NCBI GenBank assembly: GCA_015709675.1
Contig: CP054182.1
Location: 1,839,448 to 1,903,447, forward strand
Origin: Ignavibacteriales bacterium
Lineage (GTDB): Bacteria; Bacteroidota; Ignavibacteria; Ignavibacteriales; Ignavibacteriaceae
DNA: 64,000 nucleotides
Direction: 5' to 3'
Below the pieces are notes generated by a model that saw only the letters and a list, made by a program, of their open reading frames with translations, was not told the DNA's origin and searched no databases. Shown here one piece after another: positions 35,110-44,867 of this stretch (position 1 is the stretch's first letter; every line of letters starts with the position of its first letter). Position numbers and translations under genes: made by a program.

Positions 35110-35973
35110 CTAATTCCTTCTGAGCGCTATCATTCTCCACTCCTGCAATTCTGTTACCTCAAGCCGGGTTAAGCCGAGCCGGGTGTAGAGATCGGTAACT
35201 TCTTCAACATCATCGCCGAGCAGACCGGAGAGGAGCAGTATGCCTCCGGGTCTGATACGTGAGGTGAGTCCGTCAGCGATTTGCACCAGGATATTTTTCT
35301 GGATATTGGCAAGTATCAGATCGAATTCCGTCTGCGGAATGTCGTCCAGTTCGCAGGTACGTATTTCTACTTTGTCTGAAACATCATTAAGGCGGCAGTT
35401 CTCTATTCCGTTATCGTAACACCAGTCATCGTTATCGAAAGCAATTGCAGAGGCGGCACCAAGTTTCACTGCACCGATGGCCAGGATACCTGAGCCGGTT
35501 CCGGCATCAAGGACTTTCTCTCCGCCCCGGATGTATTTTTTGAGAGCCAGAAGCATCAATTTTGTAGTCTGATGTTCTCCCGTACCGAAGGACATTTTGG
35601 GGTCAATGGTCAGGATCAGTTCATTTCCCTCGGGCGTGTATTCCTTAAATGTTGGTTTAATGACCATATCATCGGAAACCCGTATTACGGAGATGTTCTT
35701 TTCCCACTCTTCATTCCAGTTGCGGTTTGCAAATACCTGGGTCATCACCTGGTAATCATTAAGCTGTCCTGCGGTTTTCAGTTCCTCAAGAGCTTTTTCA
35801 ACGGATTCTTTGCCGGGATCCTGCTCTGCGTCGAAGTAGAGCCGGAGTCCGGAATCCACTTCTTCAATGCCGGCCGGTTCCAGTTCCCACAGATACGCAG
35901 AGATAATTTCAAGATTTTCTGCATCGGGGAGTATGGTATAGACTGTTATGTTTTTCACTATCTTTTCTTTCAT
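35110..35973 (-). CDS. prmA: Ribosomal protein L11 methyltransferase
   Basis: A class I methyltransferase that trimethylates ribosomal protein L11. An N-terminal L11-binding domain (about 1-120, with NRNWNEEWEKNI) is followed by the Rossmann domain: FGTGEHQTTKLML, VLDAGTGSGILAIGAVKLGA (motif I) and LILANIQKNIL, the PrmA form of the catalytic loop. I chose the ATG at 35973 (287 residues). The longer frame opens with a TTG at 35985 that lies inside a TATATTTG promoter box, so it cannot be the start if that box is used. Confidence 0.9.
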   Translation of the reverse strand: MKEKIVKNITVYTILPDAENLEIISAYLWELEPAGIEEVDSGLRLYFDAEQDPGKESVEKALEELKTAGQLNDYQVMTQVFANRNWNEEWEKNISVIRVSDDMVIKPTFKEYTPEGNELILTIDPKMSFGTGEHQTTKLMLLALKKYIRGGEKVLDAGTGSGILAIGAVKLGAASAIAFDNDDWCYDNGIENCRLNDVSDKVEIRTCELDDIPQTEFDLILANIQKNILVQIADGLTSRIRPGGILLLSGLLGDDVEEVTDLYTRLGLTRLEVTELQEWRMIALRRN

Positions 35974-35982
35974 TTTACTCTG

Positions 35983-35990
35983 CAAATATA
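35983..35990 (-). promoter_or_regulatory. Putative TATATTTG box implying a leaderless prmA transcript
   Basis: TATATTTGCAG on the minus strand ends ten bases before the prmA ATG. If it is the -7 box, transcription starts within a few bases of the ATG, leaving no room for a ribosome-binding site. It matches the boxes before secA and glyQS. Confidence 0.45.
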
Positions 35991-36153
35991 CAATCGTTTA
36001 CATCCTTCTGGTCAGGATTGGCTGGTGAAACAGCGGGCGAAAAAGTACCTTAAGTGAATAAAATCAGGGTTTATCTGTCTGTTTCAATTTTTTATTTGAC
36101 GGCTTCTCCTTAAATTTCAAAGGATTATTCATACAAACATCTTACAGACTGTC

Positions 36154-39100
36154 ATGTGCCTGAAATCTGCTGTCCTTCGAAAAATATCCGTGCTAATTCT
36201 TTTATTTATATTTCTTCCCGGCATATTGTTTGCCCAAAAGGGTAAAATTTCCGGTAAAGTGACGGATGCCCGGACAGGTGAAGAATTAATCGGGGTAAAC
36301 ATTCTTGTTGTCGGAACCAATATCGGGGCTGCTTCTGATGTCAGCGGCCGGTATTCGATAATAAACGTAACTCCCGGAATCGTGGAATTAAGTGCGAGTC
36401 TCCTCGGCTACGGAAAAGTTACCGTGAGCGATGTGGAAGTGTTTGTTGACAGAACAACAACCGTCAATATTAAGCTTTCTGAGGAAACCATCCAGATTGA
36501 GCAGGTGGTAGTAAAGGCGGAAAAGCCAAAAATTATAAAAGACCAGACCTCCACCAGCTCTTCCCTGAGCGAGGCGCAGATTAAAACGGCACCTGTTGAA
36601 GGACTGAGAGGACAGCTCGACCTTAACGCTGGTTTCCAGAAGACTGCTACAGGAAACTATACCGTCCGCGGTTCAGGCTCGTATGAAGTGAATTTTCAGG
36701 TGAACGGCGTAGAGCAGGTAAATACCTCAACCGGAGGACCGGCAGGAACCCCAGGTACTGAAAAAGCTGACAACTCCTGGAAGTATGACGTTAACCCGCT
36801 GGGTGTTTCGCAGATGCAGCTTATAACCGGAGGATTTTCAGCTGAATACGGCAATGCACAGGCAGGTGTGGTAAAAGTTGTGTTAAAAGAGGGTACACCA
36901 AAACTGAGCGGTGAGTTCAGAGTGGAATACCGTCCCGCCGGGCAGTATCACTTCGGTGAATATCTGTACGATCAGAATAATTACGAATGGACAAAATGGG
37001 GCAATTTTGATAACTGGTGGGCAAAACGAAATGAAGAAAGCTTTATCCGTGAAATCGGCATACTTGACAAAGTGGGAAGCAATGACCGTTATAACTGGCT
37101 TTATGACCGGCTTAAATCAGGAGGGGCAACTGCATCTGACTCAGCCGCATGGAATGAAGTACTTGACAGGGAAATCCGCTGGGCACACGGCCTCTGGGTA
37201 AAAAACCATTCACCCGCCGATGATAATCCGCTCGGTGTTTACGATTACCGTCAGCAGGCATACACCCGTTATCTCATCGGATTCGGCGGACCGCTGGGCA
37301 AGGAAATGAACTCTCTCAAATTTTACTTCTCCGGTGAATACCGGAAAAATCCGACAAGGCTTCCCACACCGGAACGGAATCTTGTCTACCAGAACTATAT
37401 ATTAAATCTGACTTATACACCCATCCGCGATCATAAGTTCAAACTGATGACCTCTTATCAGAACTATACCGGCGGCATCTGGTCAGGTTCTGATGATATC
37501 CGCTGGGCGGGTATTGCGTTTGTCCCCTCCGGCTCATCAACAAAATATCTGGTAACGGTTGACCCCGTCAGAACCGAGCAGACCGTTTCGCAGAGTTTTA
37601 ACTATGTATATACCATTTCTAATTCATCATTCTTAGAAGCAACACTTACCAATCAGAATGACTCCTACACACTGCCATATAAATATCTGGTTGGCAATAC
37701 TCAGGAAGTTGACAGATTGGACAGTCTTGGTGATACCCGCGGTGCAGTACTCCGTGACGGCTCCTGGTATGAGTCGGCACTCTTCCGCCGTCCGTTTAAT
37801 CTGAGTACGAATTATTATCAGGACTCCCGCAATAACATTCTGAATTTTTCATTCGATTATACCAATCAGATCAGCCAGGCACATCTGCTTAAGACAGGGA
37901 TACGATTTGCGTATTATGATCTTTTTAATCACGCAGTCAACTCGAGTTTTACCGCCAACACGTATCTTATCCGCAGCGGTTACGCGGAATATTACCAGGC
38001 TTATCCGATCAATGCAGCGTTTTATATACAGGATAAGATGGAGTTTGAGGGAATGGTTGCCAATCTGGGACTGCGGGGAGATATATACAATTTCCAGGAA
38101 GAGGTTCCGGCAGACCGGTTTAATATCTTTTATCAGGGAAAAGGAGGTCCTGGCAAACCGGATCAGCCCTATGGCAATCCTGAAACAGTACCTTCAGAAA
38201 CCAAGTTTATCCTGATGCCCAGAATAGGCGTTTCATTCCCGATTGGCGAGAATACCGCCTTCAGAATCCAGTACGGACATTTTGCTTCAATGCCTATCTT
38301 TACGCAGGCGCTCTCACAAAGAACTGACCAGGGCTGGCTGGTGCGAGGCAATCCTAATCTTGACTTTAAGAAGAGCATCAATTTTGAGTTCGGTCTGCAG
38401 CAGATTCTTGACGATGCACAGCGCCTTGATGCAGTACTCTATTACAACGACCGTGTCAGCCAGATAGGCACACAGCGTTATGCATCATTCACGGGAAGTC
38501 TTGGACCGCAGGGAGGTGTAAGAGGATATACAACTGACGATATACCGCTCTATCCTTACACGACCTATGATAACAATGCATTTGGCGCTTCAGTAGGTGT
38601 TGAGTTTTCCATAGAAAAAATCAATGTTGAGAACTGGAGATATAAGGTAAGCTATTCCCTCTCACAGACCACCGACGGCAACTACGGCTCTGAATTTATT
38701 TACCCGGATAATACCCGTGCTGAGCAGAGAAACTTCACCGGTGAATTCCTCAGTTCAAGCGACCGGACGCATTCCCTTCGTGCTATTGTTCAGTATGTGC
38801 TCCGGAATGAAGAGGGGCTGCGTATGTTCGGATTTAAACCGTTCCAGAACTCGACATTCAGCCTTACCTATTCAGCACAGTCAGGTCTTCCTTTCACGTA
38901 TATCACCACGTTCGATCTTTCAGATATACGGAATAACAGAAGATACCCGCTTGAATCGGTATTTGATTTCAGTTTTAACAAAGATATCTATTTTGGCGGA
39001 ACCAGAATACTGCTTGGCATGAGAGTGATGAACCTTTTCAATAACAGATGGCTTACACCGCTTTCAGGAACTGACCTGAACTTCTGGGTAGAAAAAGGAA

Positions 39101-39222
39101 TTACCATGGACAATCCGGCTGATAAATCGGAAATTGAACTTACGAGCTACCGGATTGCAGCATTTAAGACATATAAGAATATACCCCGTCAGGTATTCTT
39201 CTCATTAGGAATCGGGTTCTAA
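36154..39222 (+). CDS. TonB-dependent outer-membrane receptor with carboxypeptidase-regulatory-like domain
   Basis: A 1022-residue protein: signal peptide (about residues 1-30, ending FLPGILFAQ), a carboxypeptidase-regulatory-like beta-sandwich (GKISGKVTDARTGEELIGVN onward, about 30-120), a plug domain (about 135-260; YTVRGSGSYEVNFQVNGV), and a large barrel to the end (FSLGIGF, with terminal Phe). This is a SusC/CarbopepD_reg-type TonB receptor that imports a substrate or moves ligands across the outer membrane. No TonB or SusD gene is close. It heads a tight operon with a T9SS-tailed protein, barrels and GHL10 enzymes. Confidence 0.9.
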   Translation: MCLKSAVLRKISVLILLFIFLPGILFAQKGKISGKVTDARTGEELIGVNILVVGTNIGAASDVSGRYSIINVTPGIVELSASLLGYGKVTVSDVEVFVDRTTTVNIKLSEETIQIEQVVVKAEKPKIIKDQTSTSSSLSEAQIKTAPVEGLRGQLDLNAGFQKTATGNYTVRGSGSYEVNFQVNGVEQVNTSTGGPAGTPGTEKADNSWKYDVNPLGVSQMQLITGGFSAEYGNAQAGVVKVVLKEGTPKLSGEFRVEYRPAGQYHFGEYLYDQNNYEWTKWGNFDNWWAKRNEESFIREIGILDKVGSNDRYNWLYDRLKSGGATASDSAAWNEVLDREIRWAHGLWVKNHSPADDNPLGVYDYRQQAYTRYLIGFGGPLGKEMNSLKFYFSGEYRKNPTRLPTPERNLVYQNYILNLTYTPIRDHKFKLMTSYQNYTGGIWSGSDDIRWAGIAFVPSGSSTKYLVTVDPVRTEQTVSQSFNYVYTISNSSFLEATLTNQNDSYTLPYKYLVGNTQEVDRLDSLGDTRGAVLRDGSWYESALFRRPFNLSTNYYQDSRNNILNFSFDYTNQISQAHLLKTGIRFAYYDLFNHAVNSSFTANTYLIRSGYAEYYQAYPINAAFYIQDKMEFEGMVANLGLRGDIYNFQEEVPADRFNIFYQGKGGPGKPDQPYGNPETVPSETKFILMPRIGVSFPIGENTAFRIQYGHFASMPIFTQALSQRTDQGWLVRGNPNLDFKKSINFEFGLQQILDDAQRLDAVLYYNDRVSQIGTQRYASFTGSLGPQGGVRGYTTDDIPLYPYTTYDNNAFGASVGVEFSIEKINVENWRYKVSYSLSQTTDGNYGSEFIYPDNTRAEQRNFTGEFLSSSDRTHSLRAIVQYVLRNEEGLRMFGFKPFQNSTFSLTYSAQSGLPFTYITTFDLSDIRNNRRYPLESVFDFSFNKDIYFGGTRILLGMRVMNLFNNRWLTPLSGTDLNFWVEKGITMDNPADKSEIELTSYRIAAFKTYKNIPRQVFFSLGIGF

Positions 39223-39227
39223 AGATT

Positions 39228-41312
39228 ATGAAACAAAGACTCATTATACTTATCGCAATACTTACCGGATTACTGTCCGCTGATATATACGCTCAGATAG
39301 AGACTCCGGCACTCAGTTTTAACCGCGGCAAACTCTGGCAGAGCGTATTCAACGGAAAAAGCGGCCCCAGTTTTAATAACTGGAGAAGAATCGGTATCGG
39401 ACTTGACTGGCCGGGCTTTGAGCCAAGCTGGATAAACGAAAACATAGGAGGCGCTCCCTCCTATATGCTTACCGGCGGTCTGATTGTCGGTGCTAAACGT
39501 ACTGCTGACTCGGTTCTGGTTGTTGAAGACTGGTCAATCTCCGGAGCAACTATTTCCTCCGAAACAGGCGCGAAATATCTTCTTACAAAGCATAACTTCA
39601 AGTATAAAAACGGAGATAACTACTGGCTGGTTTCAAGTCCGCTTGAAGGAGAAGAGGTGATTGAAACTTCATGGGAATATAATAAACTCTACACCGATGA
39701 GTTTGGCATTACCCGCCAGTTACCGGTGAGAGTTACCCGCTCGAGCCATCAGTGGAGCGGATCAGCGCGGAATGAAAATTATGTTATTCATGAATATGTG
39801 ATAAAAAATATATCGCCTGAGCTGAAATCTCACTTTTCCGCGCTTGGTGATACCCTCAGAGTGGCAACAATTGCGGATACTCTGCTTGAGTTTTACGCAA
39901 TGTTTAACTATGCACTGCATGCAAACTCCCGCTCATGGACGGTACTTTTCCCCCAGGAAACTCCTGGCGCACGCAATACCTGGTTTTTCTATGACGCGGC
40001 AAGACGCATGATCTGGGGAAGAGCTGCTGATTATCTGAGAACAAGCAAGATAGAACCTGATTTTGGTTTCTCAAACTCACAGGGACGTATTACCAACGGC
40101 AATCCATCAGGTGAGTGGCTTGCCCCCGGATATGTTGGTCTGCGATTGCTTTACTCATCACGGAATTCCTCCAATCAGACAACCACGGTCAGGTCATACG
40201 GGTTTTCAGCCGCCGATGACGCATTTGACTTTGGCGGACCTCTCTCAAATAAAAATACTGAAGAAGCCCAGTATGAACTGATTAAAAACCTTTCTTCAGC
40301 ACAGAATTATGTTCAGCTTCCAACTGATACCGTATATATGCGCCGCTCAAGAATGTGGTCAATGATGAATCTGGGCCCGTGGGATATACTGCCCGGGGAC
40401 TCAATTGTGATTGCTGTTGCCGAACTGGTTGACGGCGCGAGCTATAATTCAGCGCTTGATCCTTCTGCCTCAAGCATAATAGGAGCAGGAGGTCTGCGGC
40501 TGTTCCAGAATTCTGCTGATAAAGCCAAGTTCACGTATGATCAGAAGGTTAAGGGAAACGGATTTAATCATCCGGATCCTCCTCCTGCTCCCGCCTTTAC
40601 AGTTGATTTCTATAAAGGGAGAGAAGGATTTGTGGCCAACGAAATCATCTGGAATAATTCGAAGGAATCGGTTCCTGATCCCGATGATGGCACTCCAGAT
40701 CTGGCAGGATACAGAGTGTACCGTTCGGATTACCTGCCGATCGGTCCCTGGGATTCAGTGGGAACCGTTCTCAAAGGCGATCCGGCTGTATACAACGCAG
40801 CTACCGGTGAATACCGCTTTATTGATTCAACCGTTGATATCGGCTCTTCTTATTATTATGCCCTCACGGCTTTTGACAACGGAAGGCCTTCATGGAATAT
40901 TGACCCGACGGCACGATTCACCGAAACCGGAAGCACCGGTGCGGTTCCGGCTCTCGAGTCATCAATCTACGCCAATAAGAAGATTGTGAAATTCACTGCT
41001 ACGCTTCCTCCGCTTCAGACTCTGGATAAGGTGCTGGTTGTGCCGAACCCGTTTGTTATCGGCGCGGGGTCATCGCTGCCGGGTGAAAGCGATCAGCTGC
41101 AGTTTGTGAATATCCCTAATCCCTGCACCATCAGAATATATACGGTGAGAGGTGATCTGGTAAAAACCATTGAAGTGCCTGAAGGTACCGGCGCGGTGGT
41201 CTCCTGGGATCAGGTGACTGATTACCGTCTCTTCATAGAAAGCGGGGTATATATTTATCATATAGATTCCCCGGTGGGTACAAAAACCGGAAAGTTTGCG
41301 GTGGTAAGATGA
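39228..41312 (+). CDS. Secreted protein with FnIII-like region and T9SS-type C-terminal domain
   Basis: A 694-residue exported protein (signal peptide MKQRLIILIAILTGLLSADIYAQ). I do not recognise the main domain, which spans about residues 30-430 and is rich in aromatic residues and turns. A fibronectin-III-like segment (about 450-560; DLAGYRVYRSD, YYYALTAFDNG) is followed by a C-terminal domain (VVPNPF, FVNIPNPCTIRIYTVRGDLV, ESGVYIYHI, GKFAVVR) matching the pattern of type IX secretion sorting tails. It lies five bases after the receptor gene and overlaps the next gene by four bases, so it probably acts with the receptor at the surface. Confidence 0.75.
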   Translation: MKQRLIILIAILTGLLSADIYAQIETPALSFNRGKLWQSVFNGKSGPSFNNWRRIGIGLDWPGFEPSWINENIGGAPSYMLTGGLIVGAKRTADSVLVVEDWSISGATISSETGAKYLLTKHNFKYKNGDNYWLVSSPLEGEEVIETSWEYNKLYTDEFGITRQLPVRVTRSSHQWSGSARNENYVIHEYVIKNISPELKSHFSALGDTLRVATIADTLLEFYAMFNYALHANSRSWTVLFPQETPGARNTWFFYDAARRMIWGRAADYLRTSKIEPDFGFSNSQGRITNGNPSGEWLAPGYVGLRLLYSSRNSSNQTTTVRSYGFSAADDAFDFGGPLSNKNTEEAQYELIKNLSSAQNYVQLPTDTVYMRRSRMWSMMNLGPWDILPGDSIVIAVAELVDGASYNSALDPSASSIIGAGGLRLFQNSADKAKFTYDQKVKGNGFNHPDPPPAPAFTVDFYKGREGFVANEIIWNNSKESVPDPDDGTPDLAGYRVYRSDYLPIGPWDSVGTVLKGDPAVYNAATGEYRFIDSTVDIGSSYYYALTAFDNGRPSWNIDPTARFTETGSTGAVPALESSIYANKKIVKFTATLPPLQTLDKVLVVPNPFVIGAGSSLPGESDQLQFVNIPNPCTIRIYTVRGDLVKTIEVPEGTGAVVSWDQVTDYRLFIESGVYIYHIDSPVGTKTGKFAVVR

Positions 41313-42247
41313 AAAACATACTCTCTTTTATACTTATTATACTTTTGACAGTACCTGCAGTTCCGCAGGAGTTCAAGAAAAACGCGACATCAGGATTTAC
41401 CTTTCTCACTATACCGGTAACGGCAAGAACAGCGGGACTGAGCGAGGCATCCATAGCCCTCAGTGATAACGGAAGCAATTCGGTATTCGTTAATCCGGCA
41501 GGACTAGGATTCTCTGAAACTGCTCACTCCCTTGCGCTTTCCTATTCTTCATACATCGCGGATATTAACCATTACGCATTCAGCTACGCGTTTAACTCTG
41601 ATATCGGTGTGATTGCCGTGGGTATGATGCAGATGGATTTCGGCGATATGTCCCGTACGGTAAAATCGTCAGGCCAGAAATTCTTTGAAGAAACCGGAAA
41701 GTTTGGTGCATCAGGCACGGCAATCTTTGCAGGTTATTCACGCCGGCTTACTGATAAGTTTGCTTTTGGCCTTGCGGTTAAATATGTCAAAGAGTCCATT
41801 GATATTTATTCAGCGGATAACTTCCTGCTTGACGGCGGTGTTCTCTATTTCACGGGACTTTCCAGTCTGAGAATAGCAGCCACAATCAACAACTTTGGTA
41901 CAGATTCCAAATATATCAATGATCCCTTCAAAATGCCTTCTTCAATCAGACTTGGGGCAGCTTCTGAAGTATACGGCTCAATGGAGTCTGATCTGCGTGT
42001 AACTCTTATAGCCGAAGCAGTTCATCCGAATGACGGGGATGAACGCCTGAACACCGGATTTGAGATCGGATATAATAAAATGTTTTTCCTCCGGGGGGGA
42101 TACAAGTTCTTCTATGATGAGGAAACTTATTCGGTGGGGATCGGGTTTAACTCTGATTTCTCTCAGACCATTTCGGCAGATTTTTCCTATGCTGATTACG
42201 GACGGCTTGGGGGCACTCTCCGCTTTTCATTGCAGTACGGATTGTGA
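41309..42247 (+). CDS. PorV/PorQ-like (UPF0164) outer-membrane barrel protein
   Basis: A 312-residue protein: signal peptide (MKNILSFILIILLTVPAVPQ), then the family opening FLTIPVTARTAGLSEASIAL and SVFVNPAGLGF, then a beta-barrel with many amphipathic strands. PorV-like proteins assist T9SS substrate release and attachment, and paralogues are often specific to nearby cargo. It overlaps the preceding T9SS-tailed gene by four bases, which fits a cargo-barrel pairing. The end (FADYGRLGGTLRFSLQYGL-type strand) is typical. Confidence 0.82.
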   Translation: MKNILSFILIILLTVPAVPQEFKKNATSGFTFLTIPVTARTAGLSEASIALSDNGSNSVFVNPAGLGFSETAHSLALSYSSYIADINHYAFSYAFNSDIGVIAVGMMQMDFGDMSRTVKSSGQKFFEETGKFGASGTAIFAGYSRRLTDKFAFGLAVKYVKESIDIYSADNFLLDGGVLYFTGLSSLRIAATINNFGTDSKYINDPFKMPSSIRLGAASEVYGSMESDLRVTLIAEAVHPNDGDERLNTGFEIGYNKMFFLRGGYKFFYDEETYSVGIGFNSDFSQTISADFSYADYGRLGGTLRFSLQYGL

Positions 42248-42255
42248 GGTATAAA

Positions 42256-42978
42256 ATGAAAAAAACTCTTTTACTCGCAATTGCTTGTTTTATGCTTGCC
42301 GAAACAGTTCACGCCCAGGTTACTTCAATATCATTTTATTCTGACTATTCAGCTGGGCTTTCAAAAAGAATTAAGGTAACTGAGGCAGATGCTGTCGGCG
42401 GCGGACTGATACTGAAGTATAATGTGATGGACTGGTTCAGTCTTAATCTTACGGCAGGATATACACTCTACAGTGTTTCTCAGGATTCAGCACTGCAGAA
42501 GTGGAACTGGGATTTCTGGGAAATCCGGTACCGGAACCGTGTTGCGGCTGACCTGGCTGAAAACCCCGGTTCAGCAGCATCATTAGTTCCTGTTCAGAAA
42601 ATGGATATACTTCCGGTACTTCTTTCTTTCAGCAGGGAGTTTGAACTGACGGATAATCTTAAGATTTCACCGGAAATTGGCGGAGGAGTATATTTTTATA
42701 CCAGAAGGATGTATCTTGCTGAATCCTGGCAGAGGCGTTTTGATTCATACGGGCTTACCTATGAATACAGCTACCGCAACTTTGCCACGAATAAATACGG
42801 CAATCCGGCGGTTATTTTTGCCGGAGCCGGTGTGAGATATATTATCACTGAAGGATTTTCACTTGAAGGAAGCGTTAAGTATCAGCAGATTCTTAAGACG
42901 GAGGGGTCAATGGGCTACAATGAGTTTATTTTTGAAAATGCCCTGAGCACCGGCCTGGCGCTTGTTTTCAGTTATTAA
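42256..42978 (+). CDS. Outer-membrane beta-barrel protein, unknown
   Basis: A 240-residue exported protein from the ATG at 42256, which has GAGGT seven bases upstream; the frame is open to a GTG at 42244 that overlaps the previous stop, but the ATG fits the signal peptide (KKTLLLAIACFMLAETVHAQ). The rest consists of alternating hydrophobic/polar strands typical of an eight-strand barrel (KYNVMDWFSLNLTAGYTLYS, GAGVRYIITEGFSLEGSVKY). No named family is recognised. It is part of the receptor operon. Confidence 0.65.
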   Translation: MKKTLLLAIACFMLAETVHAQVTSISFYSDYSAGLSKRIKVTEADAVGGGLILKYNVMDWFSLNLTAGYTLYSVSQDSALQKWNWDFWEIRYRNRVAADLAENPGSAASLVPVQKMDILPVLLSFSREFELTDNLKISPEIGGGVYFYTRRMYLAESWQRRFDSYGLTYEYSYRNFATNKYGNPAVIFAGAGVRYIITEGFSLEGSVKYQQILKTEGSMGYNEFIFENALSTGLALVFSY

Positions 42979-42981
42979 TAA

Positions 42982-43710
42982 ATGAAAAGCAGAAGCATGA
43001 AGCGGATTTTATATATACTTATAACAGCGGTCACACTTTTTACTGCTGATACTTATGCACAAAAGATTCAGTTCATCGCGGGAGCGGAAGGTTCACTCTT
43101 CATTCCGGCAGGATCTCTTGCAGACCGGTTCAAGCCGGGCATGGGGTTCAGTCTCCGGTTTGGTCAGGAAACTTCCCCCGGATGGTACTGGTTTGGTGCG
43201 TTTGAATATATCAACTTTGGAACGGAAAATGAGGAAAAGCTTTCCGTAAAACGTAACCTGAACGTCGCGGGAGTTCCCCAGACGGTTCAGGTTCCGACTC
43301 CCGGTATTGATATGTATCTGACTGCGTACGGTTTATCCGCGAACGCAAAGTCAAATCTGGCGGATTTCGGATTTTTAACGGCGGATATCGAATTCGGATT
43401 CGGTGTTTACCGCTGGGAAGGATTCCGCGGCAGTTTCAGGGATTCAATTTATTACGACACTACCGGGACCGGTGTGAAATCAGGTATTGAATATATATCA
43501 ATTGCCGAAATAAAACAGCTCGACTGGAGCGGAGGAGTGAATGTAGGAATCGGCATAACCATTCCGGTAATCAGTCCCGTTGATTTTTATTTAGGAGCCC
43601 ACTATAAAATGATTATTGGTGAACTCTGGCCGGCTCTTGTGCTTGACATGGAAAATGTAAGTGTCTTTCAGATGTATCAGATAACAGCAGGAATACGAGG
43701 TTCATTTTGA
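42982..43710 (+). CDS. Outer-membrane beta-barrel protein, unknown
   Basis: A 242-residue exported protein with signal peptide (MKRILYILITAVTLFTADTYAQ after a short lead MKSRS) and about eight amphipathic strands (GFSLRFGQETSPGWYWFGAF, NVGIGITIPVISPVDFYLGA). It resembles small OmpA/porin-like barrels but has no clear family motif. It lies three bases after the other small barrel gene, and its stop overlaps the TTG start of the next gene. Confidence 0.65.
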   Translation: MKSRSMKRILYILITAVTLFTADTYAQKIQFIAGAEGSLFIPAGSLADRFKPGMGFSLRFGQETSPGWYWFGAFEYINFGTENEEKLSVKRNLNVAGVPQTVQVPTPGIDMYLTAYGLSANAKSNLADFGFLTADIEFGFGVYRWEGFRGSFRDSIYYDTTGTGVKSGIEYISIAEIKQLDWSGGVNVGIGITIPVISPVDFYLGAHYKMIIGELWPALVLDMENVSVFQMYQITAGIRGSF

Positions 43711-44861
43711 CAAACAGGGTGCTTTTAGTTTTAACAACAATATTTCTTTTTTCCTTCGGATGTCAGGCAGGCAGAATATCATCAGGTGAGGGAAAAAATG
43801 AAGCAGTCCGCGGGGTATGGCTGACAAATGTGGACAGCGATGTGCTCACATCACGCGAAAAAATCCGCGAAGCAGTCGCGCTCTGCAAAGCAAACGGCAT
43901 CAATACCATATTTATGGTTACCTGGAATAAAGCGGTAACCATGCATCCGAGTAAGGTAATGCTCGAGCATTTTGGCGTTGAGCAGGATACTCTCTACTGG
44001 GGACGCGACCCGCTTGCTGAAATGATCGAAGAGGCCCATAAAGAAAATATCAAAGTGTTCGCCTGGTTCGAGTTTGGCTTTTCAACCTCATATAATCTGG
44101 ACGGCGGACACATTATTGCAAAGAAACCGGAATGGGCTGCACTTGATTCAGACGGCAATCTTGTAAAAAAGAATAATTTTGAATGGATGAACGGTTTTCA
44201 TCCAGATGTTCAGAAATTTGCTATTGATCTGGTAACCGAAGTTGTCCGCAATTATAACGTTGACGGCATTCAGGGGGATGACCGTCTTCCCGCCATGCCT
44301 TCTGAGTCAGGATACGATCCTTACACTGTTGCATTATATAAAAAGCAACATAATGGTCAGGAACCTCCTGCCGATTACGCCGATCCTGCGTGGATTGAAT
44401 GGCGCTGCAATCTGCTTACTGATTTTATGGGCAGAATGTATAAAGCGGTTAAAGAAATTAAAAAAGATGTGATTGTTTCTGTTTCTCCTTCAATTCATCC
44501 TTTTGCCAAAGAAGAATATCTTCAGGACTGGACAACCTGGATGCGCAAAGGATATGTTGAACTGGTGAATCCGCAGCTTTACCGCTATAACATAAATGCC
44601 TATCAGAAACTCCTTGATGACTTATATAGCGGACAGATAGACAAGAAAGACCTCCACCGCTTCTATCCCGGTATTCTGGTTAAGCTTGGCAAGTACTATC
44701 CTTCGGAAGAGTTTCTTTTGCAGATGATAGAGGCAAACCGCAAGGCAGGCCTCAAGGGAGAAGTATTCTTCTTCTATGAAGCTCTGAAGCGTTATCCGGG
44801 ACTCTTTAAGGAGAAAATATATACTGATGATGTTGAATTTCCCGATTTATTGCACAGGTAA
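43707..44861 (+). CDS. GHL10 family glycoside hydrolase-like lipoprotein
   Basis: A 384-residue protein with a lipoprotein-type signal (VLLVLTTIFLFSFGC). It matches the GHL10 family (PF02638, as in E. coli DigH, which cleaves denuded peptidoglycan strands): RGVWLTNVDSDVL opens the barrel, FAWFEFGFSTSY and GGHII follow, and VDGIQGDDRLPAMP contains conserved acidic residues. It begins with TTG at 43707, with GAGG six bases upstream and overlapping the previous stop (TTGA). No T9SS tail is present, so it is probably membrane-anchored. The next gene is a paralogue with a different export signal. Confidence 0.82.
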   Translation: MTNRVLLVLTTIFLFSFGCQAGRISSGEGKNEAVRGVWLTNVDSDVLTSREKIREAVALCKANGINTIFMVTWNKAVTMHPSKVMLEHFGVEQDTLYWGRDPLAEMIEEAHKENIKVFAWFEFGFSTSYNLDGGHIIAKKPEWAALDSDGNLVKKNNFEWMNGFHPDVQKFAIDLVTEVVRNYNVDGIQGDDRLPAMPSESGYDPYTVALYKKQHNGQEPPADYADPAWIEWRCNLLTDFMGRMYKAVKEIKKDVIVSVSPSIHPFAKEEYLQDWTTWMRKGYVELVNPQLYRYNINAYQKLLDDLYSGQIDKKDLHRFYPGILVKLGKYYPSEEFLLQMIEANRKAGLKGEVFFFYEALKRYPGLFKEKIYTDDVEFPDLLHR

Positions 44862-44867
44862 GGTAAT

